Numbered from the stretch's first letter, positions 28,117 to 36,635 are shown. The stretch: DNA of 64,000 nt from DAOTXN01 sp034435435 (GCA_034435435.1 DAOTXN010000087.1:1-64000), one strand, 5' to 3'. Notes: generated by a model not told the origin, from the sequence alone. Numbers and translations are program-made.

Positions 28117-29226
28117 ATGCCAAACAAGCTGTCCACCGATACCCCTCAACTGCACTTGCTGGCGAGACGCGCATTGGCCTGGTACGCCGAACACCGCCGC
28201 GATTTACCCTGGCGCAACACACCGAACGCCTATAACATCTGGATTGCCGAAACCATGCTCCAGCAAACTCAAGTCGCCACCGTGCTCCCGTACTATGAGC
28301 GTTTCCTGGCGCGTTTCCCTGTCGTACAGGCGCTGGCAGCAGCGCCATTGGACGAGGTGCTCAAACTGTGGGAAGGACTGGGTTACTATGCGCGAGCGCG
28401 CCGCCTGCGCGCCGCCGCTCAAACGATCGTCGCTGAGCACGCAGGGCGCATTCCTGACGCCATGGACGCACTCCTGGCGCTGCCGGGCATCGGGCGCTAC
28501 ACGGCCGGCGCGATTCTCAGCATCGCCTACGGCCAGGATGTACCTGCGCTCGACGGCAACGTGCGGCGCGTGCTCAGCCGGTTGTTTGCCATTGCCGAAG
28601 ATGTAACGCGCGATCCCGGTCAACGCAAATTATGGGCGTTGGCCGAGTCGTTGCTGCCGCCGGGTCAGGCTGGCGACTTTAACCAGGCGCTCATGGACCT
28701 GGGCGCGACGATCTGCACGCCGCGTGCGCCTGCGTGCGCCCGCTGCCCGTTGGCTCAAGACTGCCTGGCCCACCAGATGGGGCAAGAGACGCAATTCCCT
28801 GTGCGGCGACCCCGCCGCTCTGCGCCGCACTATCAGGTCACGGCCGGGGTAGTATGGGATGGCCTTGGGCGCTTTCTCATCGCCCAGCGCCCTCTGGACA
28901 GCATGTTGGGCGGATTGTGGGAATTTCCCGGCGGAAAACAGGAATCGGGAGAATCCTTGGCCGATTGTTTGCAGCGCGAGCTGCGCGAAGAACTGGGCAT
29001 TGAAGTCGCGGTTGGCGCGCCGTTGGCCGTCGTGCAACACGCCTACACCCACTTTCGCATCACGTTGCACGCTTTTCATTGTGAAATCGTGGCCGGGCCA
29101 CCGCAAGCCCTGGGTTGCGCTGACTGGCGCTGGATCACCTTGAGCGACGTGGTGCAGTTTGCCTTTTCCGCCGCCGACCGACGCATCATCGCCGCGCTGC
29201 TCAAGTCTGAGCACATCACGCGATGA
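28117..29226 (+). CDS. mutY: A/G-specific adenine glycosylase
   Basis: Base-excision repair enzyme that removes A opposite 8-oxoguanine. The 369 residues have the HhH-GPD domain with catalytic region ETMLQQTQV and LPGIGRYTAGAILSIAY, catalytic D in VPALDGNVRRVLSRL, a 4Fe-4S loop C-x6-C-x2-C-x5-C (CTPRAPACARCPLAQDC), and a C-terminal NUDIX-like domain (GGLWEFPGGKQESGES) for 8-oxoG recognition. A TATACT -10 only 11 bases before the ATG suggests a leaderless transcript, and this start removes the TTG reading at 28030 that would overlap the receiver gene. Confidence 0.95.
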   Translation: MPNKLSTDTPQLHLLARRALAWYAEHRRDLPWRNTPNAYNIWIAETMLQQTQVATVLPYYERFLARFPVVQALAAAPLDEVLKLWEGLGYYARARRLRAAAQTIVAEHAGRIPDAMDALLALPGIGRYTAGAILSIAYGQDVPALDGNVRRVLSRLFAIAEDVTRDPGQRKLWALAESLLPPGQAGDFNQALMDLGATICTPRAPACARCPLAQDCLAHQMGQETQFPVRRPRRSAPHYQVTAGVVWDGLGRFLIAQRPLDSMLGGLWEFPGGKQESGESLADCLQRELREELGIEVAVGAPLAVVQHAYTHFRITLHAFHCEIVAGPPQALGCADWRWITLSDVVQFAFSAADRRIIAALLKSEHITR

Positions 29227-29235
29227 AACTCAAAG

Positions 29236-29282
29236 AGACGAAGGACACAAGACGAACGTCGTTCGGCCTTCGTCCTTCGTCT
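29236..29282. terminator. inverted repeat between mutY and dcd
   Basis: AGACGAAGGAC (29236-29246) and GTCCTTCGTCT (29272-29282) form a perfect 11-bp stem with a second palindrome GAACGTCGTTC inside. It lies between convergent genes. No T-run, so termination is inferred from position. Confidence 0.45.
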
Positions 29283-30152
29283 TCACAAGCGTGGCAAGAC
29301 GATGGTCTGCTGGGCTTGATACTTGCCCTTGCGGTCGGCGTAAGACACGTCGCACTCGGCATCGGCCTCAAAAAAGAGCACCTGGGCGATGCCTTCGTTG
29401 GCGTAAATCTTGGCCGGCAGCGGCGTGGTGTTGCTGATTTCCAGAGTCACAAAACCTTCCCATGTAGGCTCAAAGGGCGTTACGTTGACGATAATGCCGC
29501 AACGTGCATACGAGCTTTTGCCCAGACAGATCGTCAGCACGCTGCGCGGGATGCGAAAATACTCCACCGTGCGGCTCAAGGCGAACGAGTTGGGCGGGAT
29601 CACGCACACATCGCCGCAAAAGTCGATGAACGAGGCCGCGTCGAAATCTTTGGGGTCCACGACGATGGATTTAACGGCCTTGAGCTCGGCCAGCGCCCGG
29701 TAGGCGGCGTCGCGTTTGTGCACCAGGTAGGGCAACGCCTGCGAGAGGATAAACTGCACGTCGGCCGCCTTGCTGACGAGCAGCTCGTAGCCGTTGCCGC
29801 TTTCGCGCAAGGTTCCCGCTCCCAACAGGGATTGAAAGCGCTCCAAAACCGCCGCGTTGCCGTTGACCAGGCCCAATTGCAGCGCGCGCTGGCCCTGTCC
29901 TGGTGGGCTGTAGCTGATGTGTCCCATCCCGTCGATCGCTCCGGCCACGTAGGCGCACTGCACGTCCGAAAGCTTGCTGGCGGTGATCTCGGGTTGGAAA
30001 ACCTTGAACTCGTCGGCCACGCGAATGTCATAGCCATAGGAACTCAGCCCGTAGGAGATGACGCCGTCGCGCACTTGTTGGTCCACGAACGGCTCGATCA
30101 TGCGCTGCTCCAACGCCATCTTTTTGATCCAATGATCCGGCTTTAATCCCAT
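29283..30152 (-). CDS. dcd: dCTP deaminase with inserted LAGLIDADG-like domain
   Basis: The flanks match dCTP deaminase: MIEPFVDQQVRDGVISYGLS, YGYDIRVADEFKVF, IPPNSFALSRTVEYFRIPR, GKSSYARCGIIVNVTPFEP and TLEISNTTPLPAKIYANEG, with the catalytic Glu in TLEIS. The usual length is about 190-200; this protein has 289. Residues 55-162 are extra and read as one LAGLIDADG homing-endonuclease domain: AYVAGAIDGMGHISYS, LGLVNGNAAVLERFQSLLG, ALPYLVHKRDAAYRAL. The eighth motif position, normally Asp/Glu, is Met, so cleavage activity is doubtful. No intein splice residues are seen, so the insert should stay in the mature protein. Confidence 0.9.
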   Translation of the reverse strand: MGLKPDHWIKKMALEQRMIEPFVDQQVRDGVISYGLSSYGYDIRVADEFKVFQPEITASKLSDVQCAYVAGAIDGMGHISYSPPGQGQRALQLGLVNGNAAVLERFQSLLGAGTLRESGNGYELLVSKAADVQFILSQALPYLVHKRDAAYRALAELKAVKSIVVDPKDFDAASFIDFCGDVCVIPPNSFALSRTVEYFRIPRSVLTICLGKSSYARCGIIVNVTPFEPTWEGFVTLEISNTTPLPAKIYANEGIAQVLFFEADAECDVSYADRKGKYQAQQTIVLPRL

Positions 30153-30183
30153 TGTTCAGCTCTCATTTCTAGTTTCTCATTTC

Positions 30184-30325
30184 GTAACTGCTCAGCCCAA
30201 ATGCGTAAAAGCGGCAAACCCAAAGCCATTCGACAGGATTCACAAGATTCACAGGATGGAATTCGTGGAAAAATCCTGTAAATCCTGCAAATCTTGTCCA
30301 AAGAGCTACCAGGGTGAGCAGTTAC
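30184..30325. mobile_element. 142-bp MITE-like element with 8-bp target duplication
   Basis: Ends GTAACTGCTCA (30184-30194) and TGAGCAGTTAC (30315-30325) are perfect inverted repeats, and CTCATTTC occurs immediately outside both (30176-30183 and 30326-30333). Inside lies an imperfect palindrome of ACAGGATT-type units (30232-30298). No coding capacity. It sits between the dcd start and the argS stop. Confidence 0.8.
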
Positions 30326-30333
30326 CTCATTTC

Positions 30334-32016
30334 TCACATCCGCTCGGGCGTAGTCATGCCCATCAGATGTAACACTTGCGCCAGCACGATTTTGGCCGCC
30401 CGCACCAGCTTGAGTCGGGCCTGGGTCAACTCGGGATCGATTGGCTCATAGTCTGAAGGCAAGACACGGCAGTCGCGGTAAAAGGCGTGAAAATCCGACG
30501 CCAGGTCGGTGGCATAATAGGTCAGGTGGTGCGGGGCCAGTTTGGTCGCTGCCATCTCGATGACCTCTTCCAGCGCCAACATACGCCGGATCAAAGCCAG
30601 CTCCGATGCGTGCGTCAGCAAGCTGAGTTCGCCCTGGGCGCTCTCTACGTCCCAGCCTTCTTCGGCCGCTTTGCGCAGGATGCTGGCGATGCGGGCGTGG
30701 CCGTATTGCACGTAATAGACCGGGTTCTGGTCGCTTTGCGTGCGCGCCAGGTCCAGGTCGAACTCCATCTGGCTGTCCGGGTCGCGCGAGAGCAGGAAAA
30801 AGCGCACGGCGTCGGGGCCGACGTCGTCCAAAAGCTCGCGCAATTCCACCAGTGTGCCGGCTCGCTTGGATAGTCGGATGTCCTCGCCTCCCTCCTTGAT
30901 GGTGACCAGTTGATAGACGAGCAGGGTCAACCGGTCGGGGTCCAGGCCCAAGGCCTCCATCATCGCCTTCATACGCGGCACGTGCCCCTGATGGTCGGCT
31001 CCCCACACGTCGATCACCCAATCGAAACCGCGCTCGACGAACTTGTTGTAGTGATAGGCGATGTCCGAGGCAAAGTAACCCGGCTCACCGTTGGATCGGA
31101 CGATGACTTCGTCTTTGTCCACCCCGTAGCGCGTCGCAGTGAACCAGACGGCGCCATCTTTTTCTATCAAGTTATCGCCCTCGCGCAACACACGCATAAT
31201 AGTGCTGAATTGTGTTCCCGTATAGAGTGTGCGCTCGTGAAACCAGTGATCGTAGTGGATGTGCAGCGTCTCCACGTCGCGGCGCACACTTGTGAGCACC
31301 TTCTGTTCCAGACCCCAATCGCCGATGGCGCGAACGGCTTGGGCCTGTTCCATGTGGAGAAAGCGATCCCCCTCGGACTGCACGATTTGCGCAGCCCAAT
31401 CGGCGACGTATTGACCGCGATAGCCATCCTCTGGAAACTCGACCTCCCGGCCCAACGCCTGGGCGTAGCGGGCGTACAGGCTCGCGGCGAACAGACGCAT
31501 CTGGGTGCCGGCGTCGTTGATGTAATATTCGCGCTGTACCTCATACCCTGCTGCTTGCAGCACACTGGCGACGGCGTCGCCCAGCACGACGTTGCGCCCA
31601 AAACCCACGTGCAGCGGACCGGTGGGGTTGGCGCTGCCGAATTCGACCTGCACCCGCTTGCCGCGTCCCAGCTCGATGCAGCCCCACGCCTCGCCGGCGG
31701 CCAGGATCGCGTCTACCTGCCGGGCCATCCAGGTCGGGTCGAGCCGGATGTTAAGGTAGCCCGGATGAGCGACCTCGACCTTGGCCACGCATTCGGGCCG
31801 CCGGATGTGCTCTACCAACCGTTTGGCGATTTCCACCGGGGCCATGCGAGCGTAACGCGCCAGGCCCATGCACACCGGCGAGCTATAGTCGCCATGCTCG
31901 ACCTGCTTGGGGCGCTCGACGACGATTTCGGGCAATTCAAACTGCGGCAGGTCGCCGGTTTGTTGGGCCTTGCGCAATCCCCTTTCGATCATTTGAGCGA
32001 TTTGGTCTCGTAACAC
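30334..32016 (-). CDS. argS: arginyl-tRNA synthetase
   Basis: Class I aminoacyl-tRNA synthetase, 560 residues. Visible: the Add1-type N-terminal domain, the HIGH-like motif SANPTGPLHVGFGRN near residue 125-140, GEPGYFASDIAYH, VWGADHQGHVPRM, the KMSKS-like RLSKRAGTLVELREL near 380, and a C-terminal anticodon-binding DALR domain ending LHLMGMTTPERM. The start is GTG at 32016 with GAGGA upstream; the TTG at 32040 given by the longest reading has no ribosome site. Confidence 0.96.
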   Translation of the reverse strand: MLRDQIAQMIERGLRKAQQTGDLPQFELPEIVVERPKQVEHGDYSSPVCMGLARYARMAPVEIAKRLVEHIRRPECVAKVEVAHPGYLNIRLDPTWMARQVDAILAAGEAWGCIELGRGKRVQVEFGSANPTGPLHVGFGRNVVLGDAVASVLQAAGYEVQREYYINDAGTQMRLFAASLYARYAQALGREVEFPEDGYRGQYVADWAAQIVQSEGDRFLHMEQAQAVRAIGDWGLEQKVLTSVRRDVETLHIHYDHWFHERTLYTGTQFSTIMRVLREGDNLIEKDGAVWFTATRYGVDKDEVIVRSNGEPGYFASDIAYHYNKFVERGFDWVIDVWGADHQGHVPRMKAMMEALGLDPDRLTLLVYQLVTIKEGGEDIRLSKRAGTLVELRELLDDVGPDAVRFFLLSRDPDSQMEFDLDLARTQSDQNPVYYVQYGHARIASILRKAAEEGWDVESAQGELSLLTHASELALIRRMLALEEVIEMAATKLAPHHLTYYATDLASDFHAFYRDCRVLPSDYEPIDPELTQARLKLVRAAKIVLAQVLHLMGMTTPERM

Positions 32017-32106
32017 GTTTCTTTTCCTCGTCCAGGGCAACCGTGGGGGCTATTCTAACATGGTTCGTCCGACCTTTCAACCGCGACCCTCCCGCAGGAG
32101 GATGAA

Positions 32107-32133
32107 ACAAAAAGCCTCCGGCAGTGCGGAGGC
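32107..32133 (-). terminator. intrinsic terminator after the cNMP kinase gene
   Basis: On the minus strand GCCTCCG/CGGAGGC with a 6-base loop, followed by TTTTTGTTT; it lies between the kinase stop and argS. Confidence 0.85.
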
Positions 32134-32156
32134 GCGGCGCTCGGACGCGCGTGTTT

Positions 32157-33326
32157 TCAATCGCCCGGCAACGGCAAGACGATGGTGAAGCGACTGCCTC
32201 CTTCGCGGCGACGCTCGGCCAGGATGCGCCCGCCGTGCATCTCGACCACGTGCTTGGCGATGGGCAACCCCAGCCCGACACCTTCAAACAGATGCCCGCC
32301 GCTAGATTCGACCCGGTCGAAAGGCTCGAACAAGCGCTCCAGGTGCTCTTCGGGGATGCCCACGCCAGGGTCGGCTATCTCGATGCACACATCCCCGTTG
32401 TGCTGAGTGACCAGCACTTGAATCTCCCCGCCTTCAGGGCTGAACTTGATGGCATTGTCCAATAACGCCGTGATGGCCCGCCCCAGCCCTTCGACGTCGG
32501 CCTGCACCTGTGGCAATTTGGGCGCGATGTCTATCTTGAGCCGCAGGTCATGCTCGGCCGCTTTGTGTTGGACGTCGCCAACGGCCTTGGCCACTAGCTC
32601 GCCTATCATGACCGGTTCCAACTGGGGCGTGATCAACTCGAGTTCCTGTAAAAACAAGATGTTGTTAACCAAGTCTACAATCCGGCTCACATTGCGCTCG
32701 ATGACAGGCGCCATGGCCACGGCCTGCTCAGGCGGGAGCGTGCCGGGGCGCATCAGTTGCAGATAGCCCTGAATAGACGTCAGGGGAGTGCGCAACTCGT
32801 GGGCGATGGTCGTCAAAAATTCCGACCGCCGGCGTTGTTGCTCGGCCAGACGATGGTATGCCTGGGCCAGCTCCAGATTCTTTTGGCGCAGGTCGGTGAT
32901 GGTCATTTGGTCGGCGTCACGCAGGCGCGATGTGAGCTTGCGCATCACGGTCAGCGCCACCGTCGGATTCCGATCCAGCAGGCCGTTAAATGCCTGTTCG
33001 GACAGTTCGAGCAGCGTCGATGCTTCGAGCGTGTGCACCGACGCCGCGCGGGGCCGATTTTGGATCAGCGCCATCTCGCCAAAGAATTCGCCCGCGCACT
33101 GATCGTGCAACACACGCGGTGCGCCGGCTTGGAAGTATTTGCTGAGTCGCACCCAGCCATCCAGAATGACATACAGAGAATGCCCGATGGATCCTTCTTC
33201 AAAGATCACAGTATGGGCCGGGTAACGGACAACGCGCCCTACTTGGGCCAGATCCTCCAGCTCGGCCTGGCTCAAACCCGGAAAGGCGCGTTCGAGGGCT
33301 GCGACAATGCGCTGCTGATCCATCAT
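32157..33326 (-). CDS. cytoplasmic histidine kinase with cNMP-binding domain
   Basis: The 389-residue protein has an N-terminal CAP/cNMP-binding domain (about 10-130) with GEFFGEMALIQNRPRAASV, where the Arg that contacts the cyclic phosphate is kept. A short coiled linker, HisKA (H in TIAHELRTPL, near residue 177) and HATPase (DNAIKFSPEGG, DPGVGIPEEHL, GVGLGLPIAKH) follow. There is no membrane segment, so it should sense a cytoplasmic ligand such as cAMP. No regulator gene is adjacent: an orphan kinase. A TATAAT -10 and CTGTAAC direct repeats with 11-bp period precede it. Confidence 0.88.
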   Translation of the reverse strand: MMDQQRIVAALERAFPGLSQAELEDLAQVGRVVRYPAHTVIFEEGSIGHSLYVILDGWVRLSKYFQAGAPRVLHDQCAGEFFGEMALIQNRPRAASVHTLEASTLLELSEQAFNGLLDRNPTVALTVMRKLTSRLRDADQMTITDLRQKNLELAQAYHRLAEQQRRRSEFLTTIAHELRTPLTSIQGYLQLMRPGTLPPEQAVAMAPVIERNVSRIVDLVNNILFLQELELITPQLEPVMIGELVAKAVGDVQHKAAEHDLRLKIDIAPKLPQVQADVEGLGRAITALLDNAIKFSPEGGEIQVLVTQHNGDVCIEIADPGVGIPEEHLERLFEPFDRVESSGGHLFEGVGLGLPIAKHVVEMHGGRILAERRREGGSRFTIVLPLPGD

Positions 33327-33364
33327 TCCACCATTTGGCGCTCAAGTATTGCAGGTCAGTTTTT

Positions 33365-33409
33365 ATTATACTGTGCGCCGGTGGATGGGGCGTTACAGTC
33401 GGGTTACAG
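33365..33409 (-). promoter_or_regulatory. -10 with 11-bp-spaced CTGTAAC repeats
   Basis: On the minus strand CTGTAAC (33409-33403), CCGA, CTGTAAC (33398-33392), then a weaker CATCCAC (33387-33381), ten bases, and TATAAT (33370-33365). The geometry matches the array before the vWA gene. Confidence 0.55.
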
Positions 33410-33416
33410 TCGTGTT

Positions 33417-34595
33417 TCACCACAACGACAGTTGGTGCGTCGGCAGTTGACCGTCCAAGAGGATGAACGGCGCAGCGCGGCGTGTGATGATGCCCAGGCG
33501 TCCCAAGTCGCGCAGATCGCGCAGGCGACCCTGCCGTCGGGCGCGCAAAATCCGTTCCACACCGACCGGGCCGATGCCGGGTACACGCAATAGCTCGCGG
33601 CGCTCGGCTCGGTTGATCTCGACCGGGGCCTGGGTCAGGTAGCGACTCGCCCAGGCCAGCTTGGGGTCTTGATCCAACGGCAGGCGGTCCTGCGAGTCAA
33701 ATAGGAACTCTTCGGCCCGAAAGCCGTAATCGCGCAACAAAAAGTCGCTCTGATACAGCCGCCGCTCGCGCAGCGCCGACTCGGGGGGGTGGTTTTCCAG
33801 TGGGGTGTCAATAACCGGGCTAAAGGCGCTAAAGTAGACTCGCGCCAGCCCGACCGTACGGCGCAGATAATCGGTCGTGCGCAACAGATCGCGGTCGCTC
33901 TCTCCGCCCGGCCCTACCACGAACTGCGTGGTCTGGCTGGGGCCGCTGCGGCGGGGGTTGCTCCAGCCGCCCGGCTCGCCGCCGCGCATTTGGCGGATCT
34001 GCTCCACGTAGCGCATGGGTTGCACCAGCTCTTCGACCAGTTGCTTGCGCGGAGCCAGTCGAGCCAGCGCAGCCGCCGTGGGGGCCTCTAAATTGACCGA
34101 AACCCGGTCGGCCAGTTGCATGGCCCGCTCCACCTGCGCAAACTGGGCGCCTGGCATGATTTTCAGATGGATGTAGCCGGAAAATTGAAAGCGGGTGCGC
34201 ATGATTTCGGCGGTAGCGATGAGCCGGTCTTGCGTCGCCGCGCCTCCGCCGGCCACGCCTGAGCTGAGAAAGATGCCCTGCACAGCGCCGGCGCGATACA
34301 AGCGGTCGAACAACGCGGCCAACTCGGCGGGTTGAAAGGTGGCCCGCCGAAAATCGCGCCCGGCCCGAAAGGGACAATAATAACAATTGCGCTCACAGGC
34401 GCTGGTCAACAAGGTCTTGAGGATGGGGACGCGCTTGCCGCCGGGCAACGCCGCATAATGGATGGCGCCTTCCAGGTCGCGGGGCGCTGTCGAGGCAGAC
34501 ACGGCCAAGCCGCCCGGCCCGACCTCTTCTGCCGGCTCATAGCGCGTGCACGAGGCCAATTGCTTGAGTTTTTCCAACGCGCCGCCATCGCTCAT
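33417..34595 (-). CDS. radical SAM protein with C-terminal HhH, putative DNA repair/modification
   Basis: The 392-residue protein has the radical SAM cluster motif CERNCYYC (CxxxCxxC, near 67-74) and the barrel segments GIFLSSGVAGGG and GYIHLKIMPGAQ. The C-terminus has a helix-hairpin-helix (LLRVPGIGPVGVERILRAR) that would bind DNA. This matches the family annotated as putative DNA modification/repair radical SAM, often linked to a uracil-DNA glycosylase-like partner, which is not seen here. Its promoter has a LexA-type box in the spacer, supporting a DNA-damage role. Confidence 0.9.
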   Translation of the reverse strand: MSDGGALEKLKQLASCTRYEPAEEVGPGGLAVSASTAPRDLEGAIHYAALPGGKRVPILKTLLTSACERNCYYCPFRAGRDFRRATFQPAELAALFDRLYRAGAVQGIFLSSGVAGGGAATQDRLIATAEIMRTRFQFSGYIHLKIMPGAQFAQVERAMQLADRVSVNLEAPTAAALARLAPRKQLVEELVQPMRYVEQIRQMRGGEPGGWSNPRRSGPSQTTQFVVGPGGESDRDLLRTTDYLRRTVGLARVYFSAFSPVIDTPLENHPPESALRERRLYQSDFLLRDYGFRAEEFLFDSQDRLPLDQDPKLAWASRYLTQAPVEINRAERRELLRVPGIGPVGVERILRARRQGRLRDLRDLGRLGIITRRAAPFILLDGQLPTHQLSLW

Positions 34596-34636
34596 GCGTC
34601 ACCTCATAGGTGCGACGCCAAGTGCGCCGCACCACT

Positions 34637-34665
34637 ATTATACGAACAAACGTTCTGAATGTCAA
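34637..34665 (-). promoter_or_regulatory. SOS-controlled promoter (LexA box in spacer)
   Basis: On the minus strand TTGACA (34665-34660), exactly 17 bp, TATAAT (34642-34637). The spacer holds GAACGTTTGTTC (plus strand GAACAAACGTTC, 34644-34655), a full match to the Gram-positive LexA consensus GAAC-RNRY-GTTC read on the plus strand. Confidence 0.8.
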
Positions 34666-34760
34666 TATGTCGCCGCATTTGCCTTCCCGTGAATCAACGA
34701 ATCGAATTCGGTAACCTCTATTCGTGAGCTAACGCGTGAGTAGCCGATAGGCGTGGGCTG

Positions 34761-34769
34761 TGGTAAAAT
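34761..34769 (+). promoter_or_regulatory. tilS extended -10
   Basis: TGGTAAAAT, an extended -10, 28 bases before the GTG start; divergent from the SOS promoter. Confidence 0.5.
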
Positions 34770-34797
34770 GGGTGGACAGCAGACGGTAGGCGAGGAT

Positions 34798-36309
34798 GTG
34801 GACGTATTAAATCAAGTACGGGAGATGATTGAGCGCGAGGGGGGGCTGCCGGCGTGGGCAAAAATCGTTGTCGGCGTGTCTGGCGGACCCGACTCGCTGT
34901 GCTTGCTGCACGTGATGGAGCGACTTGGCGCTGATTATGGCTGGTCTTTACACGTCGCCCACATGAACCACTGCCTGCGCGGCGGCGAGGCCGACGATGA
35001 CATGGTGAGCGTGGCGTTGCTGGCGATGCAGCGCGGACTGCCGTGCACCATCGAGGTGGTCGACGTAGGGGGTGTAGCGCAACGCCGGCGCCTTTCAGTG
35101 GAAGAGGCCGCGCGCCAGGTGCGCTATGGTTTTTTGCTGGATACGGCCCGGCGTATCGGGGCCGCCGTCGTCGCCGTGGGGCACAACGCCGATGACCAAA
35201 GCGAAACCGTCTTGATGCACTTTTTGCGCGGGACGGGTCTAGCCGGGCTGCGGGGCATGTTGTCCAACACCGACCTTGCGAGCTTGCACACTGTGTCAGA
35301 ACGCGGCCTGACTGCCGCGCTCGGCCCTCCCATCAGGTTGGTGCGACCCTTGCTGCACGTGACCCGCGCCGAGATTGAGCAATACTGTCAAGCCCACGGC
35401 CTTGCGCCGCGCGCCGACCGCTCCAACCTGGATACTGCACTCCTGAGAAACCGCTTGCGGCACGAGCTTTTGCCATTGCTCGAAACTTACAATCCCAACA
35501 TCCGAGAATTGTTGCGGCGCACGGCGGCAGTGGCGGCGGCCGATTACGATTTGATCGCTGCCGTTCGGCAAACCGCCTGGTCACAGGTGGTGCAGACACA
35601 AGACACGCAGGCTGTCGTGTTCCGACGCGCCGATTGGTGTAAGTTACCGCTGGCGCTGCAACGATCCACGCTGCGCGAAGCTACCTATCAGTTGCGTCCG
35701 CACCTGCGCGACGTAGACTTTGTGCACCTCGAACAGGCAATTGACGTGGCCGTGCGCGGCCCCACCGGCGCCCAGGCCACTCTGCCCGGCGGGTTATGTC
35801 TGACCGTGGGCTACCAAACCCTGCGCCTGGCGGGCAAGGAGGTGCATGCGCCCAGGCCCGACTGGCCTTTGTTGTGGAGCGACGAGCCGCTGCCTGTAAC
35901 GCTCCCTGGCCAGACACGGCTCCCCGACAGCGGGTGGCGACTGGAGATTCGTTGGTGGAACGGGCCCAAAGAGGTCGCACTGCACAACGCCGACTGCTGG
36001 TCGGCCTATTTCGATGCGGATCGACTGGGAACGTCGCTTGCTTTGCGCTCGAGACAACCCGGCGACCGCTTCCAACCCCTGGGTATAAACGGGCAGACAA
36101 AAGTGGCTGACTGGATGATCAATGCAAAAATTCCGCGCCGCTGGCGCGCGCACATTCCATTATTGATTCACCACCCGCCTGTAGATACAGGGAGGGAACA
36201 AATCGCGTGGATCGTTGGCTGGCGCATCGATGCACGCGTTCGAGTCACGTCCGACACTCAACGCATCGTTCACTGTGTTTTTCGAGAGGCCGATGAAACC
36301 TCGCGTTAA
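34798..36309 (+). CDS. tilS: tRNA(Ile)-lysidine synthetase
   Basis: Modifies C34 of tRNA-Ile(CAU) to lysidine so that it reads AUA. The PP-loop GVSGGPDSLCLLHV is near residue 30, with the family blocks HMNHCLRGGEADDD, VGHNADDQSETVLMHFLRG and RNRLRHELLPLLETYNPN; the C-terminal domain contains RSRQPGDRF and KVADWMINAKIPRRWR. GTG at 34798 with AGGCGAGG upstream is chosen because the upstream reading from 34753 includes the -10. The last 17 bases overlap the ModE-like gene. Confidence 0.93.
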   Translation: MDVLNQVREMIEREGGLPAWAKIVVGVSGGPDSLCLLHVMERLGADYGWSLHVAHMNHCLRGGEADDDMVSVALLAMQRGLPCTIEVVDVGGVAQRRRLSVEEAARQVRYGFLLDTARRIGAAVVAVGHNADDQSETVLMHFLRGTGLAGLRGMLSNTDLASLHTVSERGLTAALGPPIRLVRPLLHVTRAEIEQYCQAHGLAPRADRSNLDTALLRNRLRHELLPLLETYNPNIRELLRRTAAVAAADYDLIAAVRQTAWSQVVQTQDTQAVVFRRADWCKLPLALQRSTLREATYQLRPHLRDVDFVHLEQAIDVAVRGPTGAQATLPGGLCLTVGYQTLRLAGKEVHAPRPDWPLLWSDEPLPVTLPGQTRLPDSGWRLEIRWWNGPKEVALHNADCWSAYFDADRLGTSLALRSRQPGDRFQPLGINGQTKVADWMINAKIPRRWRAHIPLLIHHPPVDTGREQIAWIVGWRIDARVRVTSDTQRIVHCVFREADETSR

Positions 36310-36631
36310 CTTGTGGATCGAAATCGACGATCAGGTCGTGCTCAGTCGCTGGCGCATTGACTTGTTGATGGCCGTCGCCGAGACCGGCTCGATCACGGGC
36401 GCCGCCGAACGGCTGGGAGTGCCCTATCGTCGGGCCTGGGAGAAAATTCACGAAATGGAAGAACGGCTCGGCGCGGTCCTGCTCGACACACAAACCGGTG
36501 GATCGGGAGGCGGCGGCGCACGCTTGACGCCCGCCGCCCAGGATTATATCGCCCGTTTTTGCCGCTTTAGCGCAGGCATCGATCGCTACGTGCAGCAACA
36601 CTTTCAGGAAGCGTTTGAAAAAGAGCAGTAA
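36293..36631 (+). CDS. ModE N-terminal-like (LysR-type HTH) regulator
   Basis: The 112-residue protein is one winged helix of the ModE/LysR type: LLMAVAETGSITGAAERLGVPYRRAWEKIHEMEERLG, followed by GGGARLTPAAQDYIARF. The molybdate-binding TOBE domains of full ModE are missing, as in short ModE-like regulators. GAGAGG precedes the ATG, and the gene overlaps tilS. The window's AOR needs Mo or W, a possible but distant connection. It is followed four bases later by the LuxR-Kelch gene. Confidence 0.85.
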   Translation: MKPRVNLWIEIDDQVVLSRWRIDLLMAVAETGSITGAAERLGVPYRRAWEKIHEMEERLGAVLLDTQTGGSGGGGARLTPAAQDYIARFCRFSAGIDRYVQQHFQEAFEKEQ

Positions 36632-36635
36632 CCGC

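Noticed and set aside
29251..29264. GAACGTCGTTC near the end of mutY as a LexA box
   Set aside because: The half sites are separated by three bases, not four, and it lies between convergent genes inside a larger inverted repeat.
29283..30152. Intein in dcd
   Set aside because: No Cys/Ser at the N-junction, no His-Asn at the C-junction and no Hint blocks; the extra region is only about 108 residues.
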